From Treponema sp. (GTDB taxonomy: Bacteria > Spirochaetota > Spirochaetia > Treponematales > Treponemataceae), in assembly GCA_017961705.1 (NCBI GenBank), contig JAGCWT010000113.1, positions 72,681-126,468 on the forward strand: 53,788 nucleotides of DNA, read 5' to 3'. The position numbers were made by a program, and so were the translations under genes. The notes below the pieces were generated by a model, which saw nothing but the letters and a program-made list of their open reading frames with translations, did no database searches and had not been told where the DNA came from. Of this stretch, positions 22,990-32,121 are shown one piece after another. Position 1 is the stretch's first letter; each line of letters starts with the position of its first letter.

Positions 22990-24708
22990 ATGAAGAAATT
23001 TATTGCTTTTGTTCAGTTTTTGGTCCTTGCACTTTGCCTTCTTGCGGCAAAAGAAAAAGAAGTGCCCAAGGTGCAAAAGACAATGCCTTTTTCTAAGGGG
23101 CTCAATCTATCCGGTTGGCTTGAAGGCTATAACAATAGCAACTGGAGGTCCGATCTTTTTGGAAAGCAGGATTTTGAAGACATAAAAAGTCTTGGTGTTG
23201 AGATTGTGCGCATCCCGATTTTCTTTGAAGAATTCAGCACTGGTTCGCCTGACTACATAGTTGAAGACTGGCTTTGGGAAAAAATAGACAAGGCTGTTGA
23301 ATGGTGTACGGAACTTAAGATGTACATGATAATAGACTTTCACAATGACTGCGGCTATAAGACAAAAACAAAAGCCAATGTAGAAGACATGCTTTTAAAA
23401 ATCTGGAAACAGGTTGCCGAGCGCTACAAAAATTCCAGCGAATATGTTCTATATGAAATTATGAATGAACCTCATTTTGAAACTGGGAACAAGGCTTTGG
23501 ATGTTGCAAAGTGGGGAAAGCTACAGGGCAATGTTCTAAAGGCAATCCGTGCGGTAGACAAAAGGCACACCGTAATTGTCTGCGCGGAAGATTACTGCTC
23601 TGTTACCTATCTTTTAAAACTTCCGGATTACAAAGATGACAATCTTATTTACAACTTCCATGACTATACGCCCATGCTGTTTACGCATCAGGGGGCAAGC
23701 TGGACAGGCCTGGAAAATGTCCGCCACATTCCTTTTCCATATTCAAAAGAAAAAATGCCGGAAATGCCCAAAAAGCAAAGGGAACAAGGCTGGATAGAAT
23801 CCATGTTTGCAAATTACAAGACGGAGGGCAGCGAAGAATATCTTGTAAAGCCACTTGATGAAGCAGTTAAATTTGCAAACAAGCGCGGGGTAGCCTTAAT
23901 GTGCAACGAATACGGTGTTGTTATGGATTATGCAGACAATGAGGAACGCTGCAACTGGTACCGGCTTAAGGGAAAATGGATGCAGGAAAGAAACATTTGC
24001 CGTGTAAGCTGGGACTACAGGAACAAATTGGGAGTCTTTACAAATGACAGCTGGTTTCCTAGCCAGGCAAGGTTTCCCGAAGACCTGAACGTTGAGCTTT
24101 TAAAAGCGATGGAATTTAATGTTCCGCAGATAAAACCAAGAAAAAGATTTACTTGGCTTGAAAATGCAAAAAGAAGCGGTGACTACACAATCTACAGTAA
24201 GGGTTTTGCAAAGGGAATTTATTCTTCCGGATGGTGCAATTCATTAAGAATCAACAAGAAGGATTCTGTGAGCGGAGAGCCATGTATATATGTTGCAAAG
24301 GCAGGAAAATACAATTCTTTTGGATGCGACTTTGGCCAAAGCTGCGACTTTTCTGATCTTGTAAAAAGCGGCAAGGCTCTTGAAGTTGAACTTAGCACAG
24401 GCCAGAAAGACTTGGACATAAAGGTTTATTTTGTGGATACGGAAATACCCGGGAAGGGCAAGGAAAATCAGCCGTGGAGGTGCCAGGCAGCAATAGACGG
24501 CAGCAGTGTTCCGGGCGACAAAAAATGGCACAAGGTAAGGATTCCCCTAAAAGACTTTGCGGATGCCGGTGCATGGAGCGACTTTGAAAACAAATGGTAC
24601 AAGGCAGAAGGCTTGTTCAGCTGGGAAAAGGTGAACGGGCTTAAATTTGACTTTGGGGAAAAAGGCCTTGAAAATTCCCTTTTGATCCGCAGCATAGTTA
24701 TAAAATAA
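22990..24708 (+). CDS. Secreted GH5-family glycoside hydrolase (endoglucanase type) with C-terminal carbohydrate-binding-like domain
   Basis: A 572-aa secreted protein that should cleave beta-1,4-linked glucans. The signal peptide is MKKFIAFVQFLVLALCLLAA. The GH5 TIM barrel covers about 35-365: GLNLSGWLE and VRIPIFFEEF near the start, IIDFHND, the acid/base Glu160 in YEIMNEPHF, and the nucleophile Glu307 in VALMCNEYGV. Residues about 385-572 form a beta-rich domain resembling cellulase-linked carbohydrate-binding domains (VELSTGQKDLDIKVYFVD, KWHKVRIPLKDF). AGGAGA supports ATG 22990. Monocistronic with its own promoter and terminator, which suits an inducible plant-fibre enzyme in a gut spirochaete. 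Confidence 0.9.
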   Translation: MKKFIAFVQFLVLALCLLAAKEKEVPKVQKTMPFSKGLNLSGWLEGYNNSNWRSDLFGKQDFEDIKSLGVEIVRIPIFFEEFSTGSPDYIVEDWLWEKIDKAVEWCTELKMYMIIDFHNDCGYKTKTKANVEDMLLKIWKQVAERYKNSSEYVLYEIMNEPHFETGNKALDVAKWGKLQGNVLKAIRAVDKRHTVIVCAEDYCSVTYLLKLPDYKDDNLIYNFHDYTPMLFTHQGASWTGLENVRHIPFPYSKEKMPEMPKKQREQGWIESMFANYKTEGSEEYLVKPLDEAVKFANKRGVALMCNEYGVVMDYADNEERCNWYRLKGKWMQERNICRVSWDYRNKLGVFTNDSWFPSQARFPEDLNVELLKAMEFNVPQIKPRKRFTWLENAKRSGDYTIYSKGFAKGIYSSGWCNSLRINKKDSVSGEPCIYVAKAGKYNSFGCDFGQSCDFSDLVKSGKALEVELSTGQKDLDIKVYFVDTEIPGKGKENQPWRCQAAIDGSSVPGDKKWHKVRIPLKDFADAGAWSDFENKWYKAEGLFSWEKVNGLKFDFGEKGLENSLLIRSIVIK

Positions 24709-24714
24709 AAAAAA

Positions 24715-24745
24715 GCGCCTGCCCGTTAAGACAAGCGCCCTTTTG
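24715..24745. terminator. Bidirectional intrinsic terminator
   Basis: GCGCCTGCC and GACAAGCGC form a nine-pair stem with two G-U pairs in the minus-strand RNA. T-rich tracts flank both sides (TTTTTTTT on the minus side, CCTTTTGCTTTT on the plus side). It separates the convergent GH5 and chemoreceptor genes. Confidence 0.75.
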
Positions 24746-24758
24746 CTTTTGGAAAACC

Positions 24759-26840
24759 TTAGACTTTGAATTTGTCTATCTGGTTTCCGATTGAAGAAAT
24801 GCTTGAGTCCATGGAAGACGAAACTTTGGTAAGGTCGTTTGCGTTAGACGTAATTCCCTGGGTTTCGTTTTCGATGTTGCTCATAAGGTTTGAAATGTCG
24901 TTACTCATCGTGTAGAGCGCGTTGATTTCTGAAAGAACCGAATTGATGCTTTGAGAAATTTCTGATGAAGAAGTGCGTACTTCCGATGTATTTGAATTCA
25001 TTTCGCTGAGGGCTTCCAGCACCTGCTTTGAACCTGCGTTCTGTTCCTGGATTGCCTCGTGAATCTGGCGGACAAGAGAACTTGTTGTTTCGATTCTCTT
25101 GGAAACAGAGTCGAATGCAAGTTTGGATGCGGCGGATGCTTCCGTAACACCGTTGATTGTTTCCTGAACGCTGCGCAACTCTTCGCCAATCTTTTTGGAC
25201 TGAAGGCTTGATGTTTCAGCAAGCTTTCTGATTTCGTCTGCAACAACCGCAAAACCTTTACCTGCCTCTCCAGCGTGTGCAGCTTCGATAGCGGCGTTCA
25301 TAGCCAAGAGGTTTGTCTGCTTAGCAATGTTGTTTACGATGCTGTTTGCTTCTGCAAGAAGTTTTGACTGTTCGGAAATCTGGATAACCTGGTTGTTAAC
25401 AAGGCGGTCTTTTGAAATACCGGTCTCTGTGTCCTGTGCAAGCGCTTCGAATTCCTGTGCCATGTGGGATACGGAAGAATCCATGGTGGAGATGTTTTTG
25501 AGCATCTCTTCTACCGCGGCGGAAGCTTCTGATACAGATGATGCCTGGGAGTCGATGATGGAGCTGAATTTTGTTATGCTTGAAGAAACCTGCTGGGCGC
25601 CTGCCGCTGTCTGGTTTACGCTCTGTGTCTGGGTTTCTATCTTCTTGTCTATGTTGGAGACGGAACCGGTAATGCTCTTTACTGAACCAGTGGTGTCGTT
25701 AATCTGGTTGCCAAGCTCGCCGTTTACTTCTTTTAGCGCATCCTGTGAAAGCTTTATTGTGGCAATTATCTCGCGGATTTTTTCTACGAAGACGTTGAAT
25801 GTGTTTACAAGAACACCTACTTCGTCGTTTGTCTGTGAAGGAATTTTCTTGGTAAGGTCTGCATCTCCTTCTGCAATTTCTGAAAGGCTTCTTGTAACCA
25901 GGTTGATTCTTGTAAGAACCCTCTTCATAACAAGGATAACTACGATTGTTATTATGATGGCTATTACGATTCCAGAGAAAATAGTTGTGTTTGAAACTTT
26001 GCTAACTGCATTCTGGATTTCTTCATAGGGAACTACAATACCAACTTTCCATCCTGCACCGACTTTTACAGGAGAAACGGAAACCATTACTTTTTCCTTT
26101 CCGCGGTCTATAATGGTAGCTTTTGTTTCGTTTGTCTGAAGGAGCTCGCTGATTGCTTGGTCGTCCTTCAGGTCTGTCATGATAAGGTCTTTGTTGGGGT
26201 GGGCAAGGATTGTGCTGTTGGAGTCCGTTACGAACATGTAGCCGTTCTTTCCGATTTTAATGGATGCAATTGATTCCTGGATGAAGTTGAGGGACATCAT
26301 TGCGTTAAAGAAACCGAATGTCTTGCCCCTTGCATCTTTTGCGGCTACGGCGATTGGGAATACAGGCTGGCCTGTTGTTTTTGAGATGATAGCAACGCCA
26401 ATGCAGTTGTCTTTTCCCTTTACCATTATGTCCTGGTAATAGTCGCGGCTATTTATGGCACCAACTTTTCCGCGCAGGCCTGTGTCGCGGATGGACTGTC
26501 CGTCCGGGCCGCAGTAGAACATGTAGTCATAGTCCTTGTTGCAAAGCTGGGTGTTCTGCTGGAGCCATTTTACTACTTCTTCACCATCGCCTGTTTTGCA
26601 GACTTCTGCCCCGGAGTATACCTTAAGGTCTAGCAGGTAGCTGTTGAGCCAGGATTCAATCTGGGCAGCCCTTGCGTTTGAAATTTCTTTCATGTTTGAT
26701 TCGTAAACGTTGTCCATTACTGGTGAAAGAACCTTCAAGTTTACAAAAATCAAAATTGCAAACAGAATTACAACGAGTGGAATCGTTATGAAGACGACTT
26801 TTGTTAAAATAGAATTGCGTCTTATTGATTTGTTATCCAT
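24759..26840 (-). CDS. Methyl-accepting chemotaxis protein with dCache sensor
   Basis: A 693-aa transmembrane chemoreceptor. It has a cytoplasmic start ([14 protein letters not shown]), TM1 ([19 protein letters not shown]), an extracytoplasmic double-Cache sensor of about 260 residues ([45 protein letters not shown]), TM2 ([17 protein letters not shown]), a HAMP domain and a long signalling coiled coil. The hairpin tip [20 protein letters not shown] is canonical and contacts CheA and CheW. There is no C-terminal receptor-tether pentapeptide; the chain ends QIDKFKV. Ligand unknown, though dCache domains often bind amino acids. ATG 26840 is chosen because GGGGGTGG precedes it. Confidence 0.95.
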   Translation of the reverse strand: MDNKSIRRNSILTKVVFITIPLVVILFAILIFVNLKVLSPVMDNVYESNMKEISNARAAQIESWLNSYLLDLKVYSGAEVCKTGDGEEVVKWLQQNTQLCNKDYDYMFYCGPDGQSIRDTGLRGKVGAINSRDYYQDIMVKGKDNCIGVAIISKTTGQPVFPIAVAAKDARGKTFGFFNAMMSLNFIQESIASIKIGKNGYMFVTDSNSTILAHPNKDLIMTDLKDDQAISELLQTNETKATIIDRGKEKVMVSVSPVKVGAGWKVGIVVPYEEIQNAVSKVSNTTIFSGIVIAIIITIVVILVMKRVLTRINLVTRSLSEIAEGDADLTKKIPSQTNDEVGVLVNTFNVFVEKIREIIATIKLSQDALKEVNGELGNQINDTTGSVKSITGSVSNIDKKIETQTQSVNQTAAGAQQVSSSITKFSSIIDSQASSVSEASAAVEEMLKNISTMDSSVSHMAQEFEALAQDTETGISKDRLVNNQVIQISEQSKLLAEANSIVNNIAKQTNLLAMNAAIEAAHAGEAGKGFAVVADEIRKLAETSSLQSKKIGEELRSVQETINGVTEASAASKLAFDSVSKRIETTSSLVRQIHEAIQEQNAGSKQVLEALSEMNSNTSEVRTSSSEISQSINSVLSEINALYTMSNDISNLMSNIENETQGITSNANDLTKVSSSMDSSISSIGNQIDKFKV

Positions 26841-26916
26841 TAAACCACCCCCAAATGAATAATTATAACTTTTGTTTATATCTGAATTTCGGTATGCCAA
26901 TAAAAAACTTAAATTT

Positions 26917-26945
26917 ATTATAAAAGCAGAGTGGTTATAAGTCAA
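26917..26945 (-). promoter_or_regulatory. Sigma-70-type promoter of the chemoreceptor gene
   Basis: On the minus strand TTGACT (26940-26945), a 17-base spacer and TATAAT (26917-26922). No sigma-28 type sequence (TAAA with GCCGATAA) was seen, so this receptor appears to be transcribed by the housekeeping sigma factor. Confidence 0.8.
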
Positions 26946-27000
26946 ATTTTGTGGAATTTAGCCTGAATTCTGGGCACAAACAGGCTCTCGGTCTGGATTG

Positions 27001-27090
27001 TAGGCACGGCCGGGATTGGAGGGGCGCAAGTTGCCGCAGGCAATGGAGTGGGTAGGGCCCCACGGAACCCCGGAAAGCCCTTTGCAAAAG
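27001..27090 (+). repeat. Dispersed structured repeat, type A core copy
   Basis: CCGGGATTGGAGGGGCGC ... TTGCCGCAGGCAA ... GTGGGTAGGGCCCCAC ... CGGAACCCCGGAAAGCCC. The outer stem is GGG/CCC and the second stem GGGG/CCCC. It lies in the 340-base gap between the divergent chemoreceptor and PTS-like genes. No coding signal is seen in the gap apart from the promoters. Confidence 0.75.
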
Positions 27091-27125
27091 AAACTGCCGC
27101 AAGAAGAAAAGAAAAAAAGCATCTA

Positions 27126-27154
27126 TTGTTTGAATTCAAGACTTTTGCTATTAT
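27126..27154 (+). promoter_or_regulatory. Promoter of the PTS-IIC-like gene
   Basis: TTGTTT (27126-27131), a 17-base spacer and TATTAT (27149-27154). The leader contains GCGGAGGATTT before ATG 27181. Confidence 0.65.
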
Positions 27155-27180
27155 GCTTTAGCATTATTTGCGGAGGATTT

Positions 27181-28284
27181 ATGAATAAATATGTAAAAAG
27201 GTATTGCATAGATGCAATGTCCGGTATGGCGCAGGGATTGTTTGCTTCCCTTCTTATTGGAACTATAATCAAGACCTTGGGGGAACTGCTCCTTAGGCTG
27301 GGGACAAATCCCGTTTTTGAATTTCTGGTGAATGCCGGAAAGTTTGCAATGGAAGGCCATGTTGTAGGAGCTGCAATGGCTGTTGCAATCGGATATTCGC
27401 TTGGCGTTCCTGCCCTTGTTCTTTTTAGTCTTGCGGCCGTTGGTGCAACCGCAAATACTCTTGGCGGAGCTGGCGGACCTTTGGCTGTTTATATAATAGC
27501 AATTATTTCTTCTGAACTTGGAAACCTTGTTTCTAAGAAGACCCGCGTGGATATAATAGTAACTCCTTTGGTTACGATTCTTAGCGGAACACTTATTGCG
27601 GTTTTGTGCGCAAAGTGGATTGGAGCTGCCGCTGCTTCTATTGGCTACGTTATTATGTGGGCTACCCACCTGCATCCTTTTGTAATGGGAATTATTGTTA
27701 GCGTGATTGTTGGCATTGTGCTTACACTGCCAATTTCTTCTGCCGCAATTTGCGCTGCCCTTAGCCTTACCGGTTTGGCGGGCGGTGCTGCTGTTGCCGG
27801 TTGTTCTGCAAACATGATTGGTTTTGCGGTTATGAGCTTCCGCGAGAACAAATGGGGCGGACTCTTGAGCCAGGGGCTTGGAACTTCCATGCTTCAGATG
27901 GCAAACATCATCAAGAACCCGCGCATTTGGCTGCCGGTTATTCTTTCTTCTGCTATTACGGGGCCAATTTCTACCTGCGTCTTTAAGATGCAGATGAACG
28001 GCGCTCCAATAAGCTCCGGTATGGGAACTTGCGGTTTTGTTGGCCAGATTGGCGTTGCAACCGGCTGGTTCAGTCCTACGGATGCGGCTTTGCAGACTGC
28101 CCAGAAGCTTGGAACTGTTTCCGCTGATGCTACGGCACAGGCTCTTGCCCACTCTCCGACTGCTTTTGACTGGCTTGGGCTGCTTCTTATTTGCTTTGTC
28201 TTGCCGGGCCTTTTAAGCTGGGCATTCGGTCTTTTGTTCAGGAAGATTGGCTGGATAAAGGAAGGCGATCTTACCCTGGAGTAG
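27181..28284 (+). CDS. PTS-type sugar-transporter IIC-like membrane permease
   Basis: A 367-aa polytopic membrane protein with about ten hydrophobic segments, Gly/Ala-rich (GGAGGPLAVYIIAIISSELG, ISSAAICAALSLTGLAGGAA, ISSGMGTCGFVGQIGVATGW). The pattern matches the PTS_EIIC_2 family, whose members are stand-alone IIC-like permeases of uncertain substrate. No IIA, IIB, HPr or EI gene is adjacent, so phosphotransfer coupling is not shown. GCGGAGGATTT gives a strong ribosome-binding site for ATG 27181; the frame is open further upstream but runs through a repeat and the promoter. No terminator is obvious before the convergent ATPase. Confidence 0.78.
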   Translation: MNKYVKRYCIDAMSGMAQGLFASLLIGTIIKTLGELLLRLGTNPVFEFLVNAGKFAMEGHVVGAAMAVAIGYSLGVPALVLFSLAAVGATANTLGGAGGPLAVYIIAIISSELGNLVSKKTRVDIIVTPLVTILSGTLIAVLCAKWIGAAAASIGYVIMWATHLHPFVMGIIVSVIVGIVLTLPISSAAICAALSLTGLAGGAAVAGCSANMIGFAVMSFRENKWGGLLSQGLGTSMLQMANIIKNPRIWLPVILSSAITGPISTCVFKMQMNGAPISSGMGTCGFVGQIGVATGWFSPTDAALQTAQKLGTVSADATAQALAHSPTAFDWLGLLLICFVLPGLLSWAFGLLFRKIGWIKEGDLTLE

Positions 28285-28350
28285 GATATTTTGCCGGGTA
28301 GGAATTGCGTTTTGCGGTTTTTACCCGGAGTTGGCTGGGAAAATACAAAT

Positions 28351-29556
28351 TTAAAAGTCCAGCCTAAAAGGTTCGTCCTTTGACTCAAACAAGGATGAAA
28401 CGTCATGGAAATTGACATATCCAAAATCCTTGTAAGAGTCATAAGTTTCGCCACTGTAGATTACCGTGCCTTTGTTGTTTGACTTTGCAATATGTGCTTC
28501 AAAGGTATTGTAAAATTTCTGCATGTTTTTTGTAAATTCATCGTTAAGGGCTTTTCCACTTTTTATTTCAAAAAGACTAAGCTGTCGGTTTTCCTTTAGA
28601 ATCAGGTCAACTTCCAGTCCCTTGCTGTTTCTAAAAAAGTATAAGTCTGGTTCTGCGCCAAAGTTATAGCGGGTTTTTAGCGCTTCCAAAATTACAAGAT
28701 TTTCAAATACATTTCCTAAAAGAGGGTCGCGCTGCATTTGTTGTGGATTTTGTATTCCCAAAAGATATGAAACAAGCCCTGTATCGCAAAAATACACTTT
28801 TGGGGTTTTTACTACTTGACTTGTCCGGTTTTCATACCAAGGGCGCAAAATATATACGATGTGGGACGCTTCTAGAATAGAAAGCCATGAACCAATTGTT
28901 GTACTGGAAACACCCACTTCTACCGCAAGTGCCGAATTGTTTACAAGCTGCCCCGTGCGACCTGCAAGAAGCCGCATAAAATTTTCGAACCTTAACAAAT
29001 CCTGTACAGCATCAATTTGTGCAATGTCTTTTTCAAGATAGGTCTGAACATAGTTCCGGTAATATTCAAAAGGTTTTAATCCTTTTTTTGTAAATAAAAA
29101 CGGCATGCCGCCAGAGACAAGCTGAACATCTCGGTCAAGTTCAATTTTATTCTGTTTTAGCTCTGCAAGAGAAAGAGGCTGCATCTGAATAATTGCAATA
29201 CGGCCTGCAAGAGACTGAGCAACTGAATTTTTTAGGGAAAGCTGCTGGCTTCCTGTTAAAATATACTGTCCGGCTTTTTTGTTTTTATCTATGCGGACTT
29301 GAACTGTACTTAAAAGTTCCGGTACACGTTGAATTTCGTCAATGATTACAGGTTCAGGGTAGCGGGTGAAAAATTCTTCGGGGTCGCTTTTTGCAAGGTA
29401 GCGCGTGTTCATGTCTTCCAGATTGGCATACGCAAAGTTAGGAAAAAGATTCTGAACTAGGGTTGTCTTTCCGCACTGGCGGGGGCCAAAAACAACAATC
29501 GAAGGGTAATCTTTCATGCATTCCTTTATGTATTCAGAAATTTGCCGTTGTATCAT
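28351..29556 (-). CDS. AAA_14/DUF4143 ATPase
   Basis: A 401-aa protein of the widespread AAA_14-DUF4143 family. The N-terminal half holds Walker A GPRQCGKTTL, Walker B PVIIDEIQRVPEL and sensor ILTGSQQ. The C-terminal DUF4143 half carries a PD-(D/E)XK-like core (GNVFENLVILEALK, LEVDLILKEN, LFEIKSGK). Family members are common in accessory regions; roles in defence or mobile-element biology have been suggested but not established. ATG 29556 is chosen because the family begins near IQRQISEYI, and because TATATT lies six bases upstream. A second, broken member of the same broad family is at 49629-50912. Confidence 0.85.
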   Translation of the reverse strand: MIQRQISEYIKECMKDYPSIVVFGPRQCGKTTLVQNLFPNFAYANLEDMNTRYLAKSDPEEFFTRYPEPVIIDEIQRVPELLSTVQVRIDKNKKAGQYILTGSQQLSLKNSVAQSLAGRIAIIQMQPLSLAELKQNKIELDRDVQLVSGGMPFLFTKKGLKPFEYYRNYVQTYLEKDIAQIDAVQDLLRFENFMRLLAGRTGQLVNNSALAVEVGVSSTTIGSWLSILEASHIVYILRPWYENRTSQVVKTPKVYFCDTGLVSYLLGIQNPQQMQRDPLLGNVFENLVILEALKTRYNFGAEPDLYFFRNSKGLEVDLILKENRQLSLFEIKSGKALNDEFTKNMQKFYNTFEAHIAKSNNKGTVIYSGETYDSYKDFGYVNFHDVSSLFESKDEPFRLDF

Positions 29557-29562
29557 AGTTTT

Positions 29563-29591
29563 AATATAGTATAATATGGTGGAGATTTCAA
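29563..29591 (-). promoter_or_regulatory. Promoter of the DUF4143 ATPase, leaderless geometry
   Basis: On the minus strand TTGAAA (29586-29591), a 17-base spacer and TATATT (29563-29568), then six bases (AAAACT) to ATG. No ribosome-binding site. Confidence 0.7.
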
Positions 29592-29663
29592 GTGTGAGTT
29601 TAAATCTCCGCCGGTTTACGAAATGCGTTTTTGTGGTGAAGGGTAAGGATTGGGTGGTGCTTG

Positions 29664-29894
29664 TTACCAAAAGAACTTTACGCATGCGCCGACTGAAACA
29701 ATCGCGGCACTTATGGCGATGATTATAATTCCGAGTTTTAGGCATTTGATTAAAGACGGGATGTCCTTGTCGAGCAAGTTATTTACCTTTACCAGTATTT
29801 CTTTTACTTCTCCATTAATTAAGGGTTTTACATCTTCGTTTACCAGAGAATCTAAGGAGCTGACGGTTTCTTTTGCCTTTTTTACTAAACCCAT
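29664..29894 (-). CDS. Small single-pass membrane protein
   Basis: A 76-aa protein. Residues 1-50 are amphipathic and charged (KKAKETVSSLDSLVNEDV, EVKEILVKVNNLLDKDIP), then one membrane helix (LGIIIIAISAAIVSVGACV) and a short KFFW end. It resembles small phage- or stress-type membrane proteins with an N-terminal coiled coil. Function unknown. A good promoter precedes it, which supports it as a real gene despite its size. Confidence 0.6.
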   Translation of the reverse strand: MGLVKKAKETVSSLDSLVNEDVKPLINGEVKEILVKVNNLLDKDIPSLIKCLKLGIIIIAISAAIVSVGACVKFFW

Positions 29895-29915
29895 TTTTTT
29901 GGTTCCAATGGAGTT

Positions 29916-29944
29916 ATTATAGCACCTCTTCTGTTTCCTGTCAT
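29916..29944 (-). promoter_or_regulatory. Promoter of the small membrane protein gene
   Basis: On the minus strand ATGACA (29939-29944), a 17-base spacer and TATAAT (29916-29921). The leader is about 15-20 bases. Confidence 0.7.
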
Positions 29945-29977
29945 CTGTTTCTTTGTTTCTGTAGCTTTCCCAATAAT

Positions 29978-30176
29978 CCTACGCCGCCGTGGAGGGGCGC
30001 ACGGGAGTGCGTTGCGGAGCAATGGAGCGGGGAGGGACCCGCGGAACCCTGGTTCTCGCAACGAAGTTTCAAGCGAAGGGCGGTGACGAAAGGCCTATTC
30101 GGTCGAATTAAGCCAATGAATGAATGGTAGAGCAAGCAGGACTTCCGTCCTAGAGGCTACCGTCCAAAAGAAGAAG
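29978..30176 (+). repeat. Dispersed intergenic repeat, composite copy 2
   Basis: Shares the outer blocks of 2429-2573 (CCTACGCCGCCGTGGA ... CTACCGTCCAAAAGAAG). It carries a type A interior: TTGCGGAGCAA and GCGGGGAGGGACCCGC hairpins, then GGAACCCTGG. The downstream part has GGTAGAGC...GCTACC that can close a helix. It ends ten bases before the dnaX -35. Confidence 0.7.
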
Positions 30177-30185
30177 GGGCTGTCC

Positions 30186-30214
30186 TTGCCCAATCGGCGG
30201 ATTTAGGGTATTCT
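30186..30214 (+). promoter_or_regulatory. Promoter of dnaX-ybaB-recR, leaderless geometry
   Basis: TTGCCC (30186-30191), a 17-base spacer and TATTCT (30209-30214), then six bases (TAATTT) to the dnaX ATG. Confidence 0.75.
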
Positions 30215-30220
30215 TAATTT

Positions 30221-32104
30221 ATGGCTTATGAAGTTACGGCGACCAGGAGAAGGCCGCAGAGATTTGAAGATTTGGTCGGGCAGGAATTTGTTGCCGAGAC
30301 TTTTAGGAATACGATTGCTTCCGGGAAGATTGCCCACGCTTATTTGTTTTCGGGGCCACGCGGATGTGGTAAGACTTCCACGGCAAGAATTTTGGCAAAG
30401 GCGCTGAACTGTCAGAAGGGCCCAACAGCAAGTCCCTGTGGCGAATGCGAGGCTTGCAAGGAGATTACGGCTGGTTCTTCCCTTGATGTTATAGAGATAG
30501 ACGGTGCTTCCAATACGAGCGTTAATGACGTTAGGCAAATCAAGGACGAGGTTCTTTTTCCCCCGAACTCTTGCCGCTACAAGATTTACATTATAGACGA
30601 AGTTCACATGCTTTCTACTAGCGCTTTTAATGCCCTGCTTAAGACGATTGAAGAGCCGCCGCCATACGTTGTCTTTATTTTTGCCACTACGGAGCTGCAG
30701 AAGGTTCCGGCTACCATAAAGTCCCGCTGCCAGCAGTTCAACTTCCGCCTGGTTCCGGTGGAAAAGGTTAAGGAACAGCTTGCCCTTGCTGCACAGGAGA
30801 GCGGAATTAAGGCTGATGACGAGGCGCTTTACTGGATTGCCAGGGAAAGCGGTGGCAGTATGCGCGACAGCTACACTCTTTTTGACCAGGTGGCGGCTTT
30901 TAGCGGCGGAGAGATTACTTACGAAAAGATTCGGGACAAACTGGGGCTTGTTGGCGTTGACCGTCTAAACGAGCTTTTTGGTCTTTGCGTTAAGGGTGAT
31001 TCCACCAATGCGCTTTTGAAGCTTGATGACTACATGCAGAACGGTGTTAGCATTGAGCAGCTTATTTCCAACTGTACGGATTACCTTCGCTCTGTTTTGC
31101 TGATTAAGAACGGCGTAAAAAAAGAGGCCCTTCTTGGCCAGTCGGCTGAGCGTTTTTCTGCAGAGGTTCTGGATGCGTGGAATTCCGTGCAGATTGAGCG
31201 GGCTTTGGGCTTGTTCATGCAGCTTTACAGGGACATCCGTTATTCGCTTAGCCCCCGCTATGAATTTGAGCTTGCCGTTAGCCGTCTTTGCTGGCTTTCT
31301 GAATATGTTAGCCCTGCAGACGTAAAAAAGGCGGTGGATGCGGTTAAGCCTTTGCTGGACGAGTCTATTAGGGCTTCTGCTTCTGTTGCGGCAAGTGGGG
31401 CTGGTTCGCTTTCTTCTAGTGCACCTTCTTCTGGGGCAGGAGCGGACAGGGGTGGCGCTTATGTTCCCCAGTTTGCGGCTTTGCAGGAAGGTTCTGGAGA
31501 GCAAAGTCACCCTTTTCCTGATGGCGGAGCTGAACCGCCGGATACAAATTCAGCGGAAGATTCTGGGGCAGGCGCAGCTTCTTCTTGGGAGGAAAGTGAA
31601 CAGCCACCTGCACCGGATGAGGGTGAATGGCAGGGCGGATTTGACTGGCAGCCTTCTCCGGAAGGTCAGGTAAGCGCTTCACCTTCAACTGATGCGGTTC
31701 CCTTGCAGACTGCACCTTCTGGTCTTGCAGAATCAGATGCTTTTGAGCAGGCAGAAGTTCCAGTTTCTTCTGTGGACACTGGCGACATTCAAAAAGTTAG
31801 GGCCACGATGATTTCTGACTTTTCTGTAAACGAGCCACTTATTGCGGGGCTTTTGGAAAAGACCTTTGACTGGAAGCTAGAAGGCGACACTCTTGTTTTG
31901 TGCACGGAAAACACATTCGAGATTATGCAGCTGGAGCAGAATGCGGCTAAGTTTGCGGGCTACCTAGAAAAAGTGTATGGGCGCAGGATAGATTTTAAGC
32001 CTGTCCATATAGAGCGCAAACCAGAAGTGACCCTTGCTGATTTGCCGGTGCAAGTGCAGCTTTTGCGGGATACGTTCAAAGGCACCGTTATTGGAATAAA
32101 CTAA
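30221..32104 (+). CDS. dnaX: DNA polymerase III subunits gamma and tau
   Basis: The clamp-loader ATPase, 627 aa. Walker A GPRGCGKT is at 45-52, the zinc module is Cys64, 73, 76 and 79 (CQKGPTASPCGECEAC), DEVHMLSTSAFNALLKTIEEPP holds Walker B, and TTELQKVPATIKSRCQ holds the SRC arginine finger. Domain III ends near residue 370. A Ser/Gly/Pro/Glu-rich linker (375-520) leads to the tau-specific C-terminal domain (from about 525, KVRATMISDFSVNEPLIAGLL) that binds the polymerase. An A AAA AAG slippery heptamer at 31324-31330 could yield a 375-aa gamma form. First gene of dnaX-ybaB-recR. Confidence 0.96.
   Translation: MAYEVTATRRRPQRFEDLVGQEFVAETFRNTIASGKIAHAYLFSGPRGCGKTSTARILAKALNCQKGPTASPCGECEACKEITAGSSLDVIEIDGASNTSVNDVRQIKDEVLFPPNSCRYKIYIIDEVHMLSTSAFNALLKTIEEPPPYVVFIFATTELQKVPATIKSRCQQFNFRLVPVEKVKEQLALAAQESGIKADDEALYWIARESGGSMRDSYTLFDQVAAFSGGEITYEKIRDKLGLVGVDRLNELFGLCVKGDSTNALLKLDDYMQNGVSIEQLISNCTDYLRSVLLIKNGVKKEALLGQSAERFSAEVLDAWNSVQIERALGLFMQLYRDIRYSLSPRYEFELAVSRLCWLSEYVSPADVKKAVDAVKPLLDESIRASASVAASGAGSLSSSAPSSGAGADRGGAYVPQFAALQEGSGEQSHPFPDGGAEPPDTNSAEDSGAGAASSWEESEQPPAPDEGEWQGGFDWQPSPEGQVSASPSTDAVPLQTAPSGLAESDAFEQAEVPVSSVDTGDIQKVRATMISDFSVNEPLIAGLLEKTFDWKLEGDTLVLCTENTFEIMQLEQNAAKFAGYLEKVYGRRIDFKPVHIERKPEVTLADLPVQVQLLRDTFKGTVIGIN
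31324..31347 (+). promoter_or_regulatory. Candidate programmed -1 frameshift site in dnaX
   Basis: A AAA AAG in the zero frame (codons Val368, Lys369, Lys370). After a -1 slip the frame reads GGC GGT GGA TGC GGT TAA, ending at 31347. This is the same heptamer E. coli uses to make gamma. No strong upstream Shine-Dalgarno-like stimulator was seen. Confidence 0.6.
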
Positions 32105-32121
32105 AACTGATGGAGTGAAAA

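Noticed and set aside
27016-27180. Longer N-terminus for the PTS-IIC-like gene
   Set aside because: The extension runs through a dispersed repeat and the promoter; GGAGG and the membrane start point to ATG 27181.
27151-28152. A 333-codon open frame on the minus strand
   Set aside because: Antisense shadow of the PTS-IIC-like gene; the product is rich in Asn, Arg and Ser with no domain pattern.
31115-31124. A second slippery site, A AAA AAA, in dnaX
   Set aside because: In phase, but it lies inside domain III and would cut the clamp-loader fold; the site at 31324 fits the domain boundary.
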